From contig JAPUME010000244.1 in NCBI GenBank assembly GCA_027294185.1, positions 1 to 8,100 on the forward strand: a stretch of 8,100 nt of DNA. Direction: 5' to 3'. Shown here piece after piece: positions 6,485-8,100 of this stretch. The position numbers were made by a program, and so were the translations under genes. The first letter of the stretch is position 1. Each line of letters opens with the position of its first letter. The notes beneath the pieces were generated by a model that searched no databases, was not told the DNA's origin, and worked only from the letters and a program-made list of their open reading frames with translations. The DNA is from Acidobacteriota bacterium (GTDB taxonomy: Bacteria; Acidobacteriota; Terriglobia; UBA7540; JAPUME01).

Positions 6485-7278
6485 CACTTCACAATCCCTT
6501 TTTTCGCCGCCCGAATGAATTCCACAAGCTGCTTGAGTGATTCCCCCTCGCCTGTCTGCTCAACATGTTGGATCTGTTCTTCAATGGCATCCACGGCCTG
6601 CGAGGTGTTCAGACCGGGTTGGGTGAGGAGGCGGAACGCGGCGCGGAGCGCGTGAATCTGTTTCTTGCTGAAGCCTCGCCGGTCGAGGCCCACCACGTTC
6701 ACCCCGTAAATCTCCGCCTTCCGGTCTTCGGTGGTCACCGAAAAGGGAACGACGTCGCGGTTGACCGGCGTGTAGGCCCCAATGAAACTGTGCCGTCCGA
6801 TACGGGAGAACTGGTGAATGCCGCAATAGGCCCCCAACACCACGTAATCTTCGATCGTTACATGCCCGCCGAGCGCCGCGCCGTTCGCCAGCACAATGTG
6901 ATTGGCCAGTTGGCAGTCGTGAGCCACGTGGCAGTAGGCCATCAGCAGATTATGGTTCCCGATGCGCGTCACTCCGCCGCCCTCTTCCGTGCCGCGATGG
7001 ACGGTCACGAACTCGCGAAATGTATTGTGATCGCCGATCTCGAGGCGTGTCGGCTCTCCCTTGTATTTCAGGTCCTGAGGCTCGAGGCCGACCGATGCAT
7101 AAGGGAAAAAGCGGTTCTTTTCGCCGATGCGAGTGGGACCACCGAGGACGACGTGCGAGACCAGCTCACAATCGGGGCCGATTTCGACAGCTTCACCCAC
7201 CGTACAATAGGGGCCGACGCTCACGCCTGACCCAAGAGACGCCTTCTCGTGAATGATTGCTGTGGGATGAACCTTCAT
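6484..7278 (-). CDS. lpxA: UDP-N-acetylglucosamine O-acyltransferase LpxA
   Basis: LpxA starts lipid A synthesis by moving a 3-hydroxyacyl chain from acyl carrier protein to the 3-position of UDP-GlcNAc (or the 3-amino group of its diamino analogue). The 264-residue product has the hexapeptide-repeat left-handed beta-helix (about 1-185) and the helical C-terminal part. Catalytic and binding residues are visible: CHVAHDC with His117 and His120 (E. coli His122, His125), GGHV (137-140, His139), IHQF (154-157), and LDRRGF (198-203). The acyl-length 'ruler' site, Gly173 in E. coli, is Ala168 here (GAYTP), slightly bulkier than Gly and smaller than the Met that selects C10 in Pseudomonas. The ATG overlaps the fabZ stop (ATGA) and no Shine-Dalgarno is visible, so translation probably depends on coupling to fabZ. 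Confidence 0.97.
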   Translation of the reverse strand: MKVHPTAIIHEKASLGSGVSVGPYCTVGEAVEIGPDCELVSHVVLGGPTRIGEKNRFFPYASVGLEPQDLKYKGEPTRLEIGDHNTFREFVTVHRGTEEGGGVTRIGNHNLLMAYCHVAHDCQLANHIVLANGAALGGHVTIEDYVVLGAYCGIHQFSRIGRHSFIGAYTPVNRDVVPFSVTTEDRKAEIYGVNVVGLDRRGFSKKQIHALRAAFRLLTQPGLNTSQAVDAIEEQIQHVEQTGEGESLKQLVEFIRAAKKGIVK

Positions 7279-7730
7279 GCGCCCGGACGGTCCACGATGG
7301 CGAATTGAACTACGGCTTCGGCGACGAGTTTCCCCTCCACCAGAGCTTTCCCGTTCATCTTGCCGAAGTTATTGCGGCGACGCAGCAATTCCATCTCAAT
7401 CCGCAACTGATCTCCCGGCACCACGGGACGGCGAAACCTGGCCGATTCGATTCCCGTGAAGAAGATCAGCTTCTTCTCACGCTCCGGGAGGTCCTTGTAA
7501 ATCAGGACCCCTGATACCTGTGCCATCGACTCAATAATCAAAACCGCGGGCATGACCGGAGCTCCGGGGAAGTGGCCTACGAAGAACTGCTCATTGATGG
7601 TGACGTTCTTGATTCCGACGATCCGCTTTCCCGGCTCGATTTCCACGATCCGGTCCACCAGCAGGAAGGGATAGCGATGGGGCAGCGCCTGGAGGATTTC
7701 GTTGATGTCGGCGACCGTGTTGTTTTCCAT
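7275..7730 (-). CDS. fabZ: 3-hydroxyacyl-[acyl-carrier-protein] dehydratase FabZ
   Basis: FabZ dehydrates 3-hydroxyacyl-ACP to trans-2-enoyl-ACP in fatty acid elongation and competes with LpxA for 3-hydroxyacyl-ACP, the likely reason the two are co-encoded. The 151-residue product has the hot-dog fold signatures HRYPFLLVDRI (18-28) and GHFPGAPVMPAVLIIESMAQ (52-71), with catalytic His53 and Glu67. The conserved MPG is MPA here, a tolerated variation. It is the first gene of the minus-strand run after a 217-bp gap with a promoter about 110 bp upstream. The start ATG is the only Met near the N-terminus. The Shine-Dalgarno is weak (GGA about 12 bases upstream), and a perfect 10-bp palindrome GCGAATTCGC (7745-7754) lies just before it. 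Confidence 0.96.
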   Translation of the reverse strand: MENNTVADINEILQALPHRYPFLLVDRIVEIEPGKRIVGIKNVTINEQFFVGHFPGAPVMPAVLIIESMAQVSGVLIYKDLPEREKKLIFFTGIESARFRRPVVPGDQLRIEMELLRRRNNFGKMNGKALVEGKLVAEAVVQFAIVDRPGA

Positions 7731-7838
7731 AAGTTAAATTCCGCGCGAATTCGCTGCTCCCGAATCGCCGGGCCCCTCAGAAAGGTCGCAACAACCCCTT
7801 CGGCAAGGCATTCTCTAACTCATTCGGAGCATTCGTTG

Positions 7839-7868
7839 ATTATAAACGATAACCCTTCGCTCACCCAA
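7839..7868 (-). promoter_or_regulatory. Sigma70-type promoter for the fabZ-lpxA-lpxI cluster
   Basis: On the minus strand a perfect TATAAT -10 (plus 7839-7844) is preceded after 18 bases by TTGGGT (plus 7863-7868), matching the first half of the -35 consensus. Transcription would start near 7832, giving a leader of about 100 nt before fabZ. The -10 lies in the middle of an inverted repeat TCGTT-N7-AACGA (7833-7849). Position and the perfect -10 in GC-rich DNA make it convincing, but it is motif-based. Confidence 0.6.
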
Positions 7869-7899
7869 ATGTCCGTACAAATAGTGATGGCGGAAGATA

Positions 7900-7926
7900 G
7901 TACTGGCGGGGTAAACCCGCCGCTAC
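7900..7926 (-). repeat. GC-rich stem-loop between the sugar kinase gene and fabZ
   Basis: GGCGGG (7905-7910) and CCCGCC (7916-7921) form a 6-bp stem with a 5-base loop. A G-T pair and a further three pairs (7900-7902 with 7924-7926) extend it after one mismatch. It begins about 20 bases after the kinase stop on the minus strand, where a terminator would be expected, but no T-run follows. It may be a weak or factor-assisted terminator or a member of a dispersed palindromic repeat. A second TGGCGGG lies at 7938-7944. Confidence 0.5.
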
Positions 7927-7947
7927 CTCGATGTCAGTGGCGGGTGG

Positions 7948-8100
7948 TTAGGGGGTTCGGACCCTGACCTGGGTTTGAAATTTCCGCAACTCATCCCGAG
8001 TGGGCATGGAGGGCATGGCACCCAACTTCGTAGCAGCCCAGGCCCCGGCCAGATTGGCGTAGGGGACCGCTTCTGCGACCGGCTTTTTCGCCCCCAGTTC
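7948..8100 (-). CDS. PfkB/ribokinase-family carbohydrate kinase, C-terminal fragment
   Basis: Only the last 50 residues and the TAA stop are inside the window; the rest lies beyond the right edge. The visible part has the C-terminal helix pattern of PfkB-family sugar kinases: an acidic/basic lead-in, then VPYANLAGAWAATKLGAMPSMPTRDEL, matching the usual 'A.FAN.AAALSVT..GAQ.S.PTREEV'. The catalytic GAGD motif and the substrate-binding part are not visible, so the substrate (ribose, fructose, nucleoside or other) cannot be told. It ends 217 bp before fabZ and is probably a separate transcription unit. Confidence 0.75.
   Translation of the reverse strand, partial: ELGAKKPVAEAVPYANLAGAWAATKLGAMPSMPTRDELRKFQTQVRVRTP

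Noticed and set aside
1..8100. CRISPR array, tRNA/rRNA gene, insertion sequence or prophage
   Set aside because: No repeat-spacer periodicity, cloverleaf-like element, transposase or integrase reading frame, or terminal inverted repeat was seen on either strand.

Overview
The window is a compact, GC-rich stretch of a Gram-negative bacterial chromosome in which every recognisable gene lies on the minus strand, so transcription runs right to left. The best guess for the organism is an acidobacterium (Acidobacteriota) or a close relative. Lipid A genes show an outer membrane. The TonB-family protein has the 'GV(N/D)FGPYLxRLLxxVRxNWY' C-terminal domain and the 'SDRDRxAQ' linker that I associate with acidobacterial TonB-like proteins. 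LpxI replaces LpxH, as in several deep-branching Gram-negatives. This assignment comes from remembered family patterns and was not searched.

Right end (7948-8100): the last 50 codons of a PfkB/ribokinase-family sugar kinase. A 217-bp intergenic region (7731-7947) follows, holding a GC-rich stem-loop and a good sigma70-type promoter (TATAAT) pointing at fabZ.

Envelope block (3083-7730): fabZ, lpxA and lpxI overlap by 1-4 bases and cover 3-hydroxyacyl-ACP dehydration, the first lipid A acylation, and UDP-diacylglucosamine hydrolysis. A Gfo/Idh/MocA-type oxidoreductase and a TonB-family periplasm-spanning protein follow. lpxD and lpxB are not in the window.

RNA/translation block (292-2989): an overlooked 33-codon single-pass membrane ORF touches the miaA start (TGATG). 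miaA (tRNA i6A37 prenylation), hfq (RNA chaperone) and hflX (ribosome-splitting GTPase) follow, in the same order as in Enterobacteria and with 3-nt or overlapping junctions. There is no hflK/hflC downstream inside the window.

Left end (1-291): a gene-free, AT-rich stretch with two DnaA-box-like 9-mers one helical turn apart, an 11-bp tandem repeat and four TCAATA hexamers. It could be a replication-origin fragment or the control region of a gene to the left.

Nothing here is clearly a new defence or mobile system. The observations most worth a second look are the hidden small membrane ORF, the DnaA-box region, and the lone oxidoreductase in the lipid A cluster.
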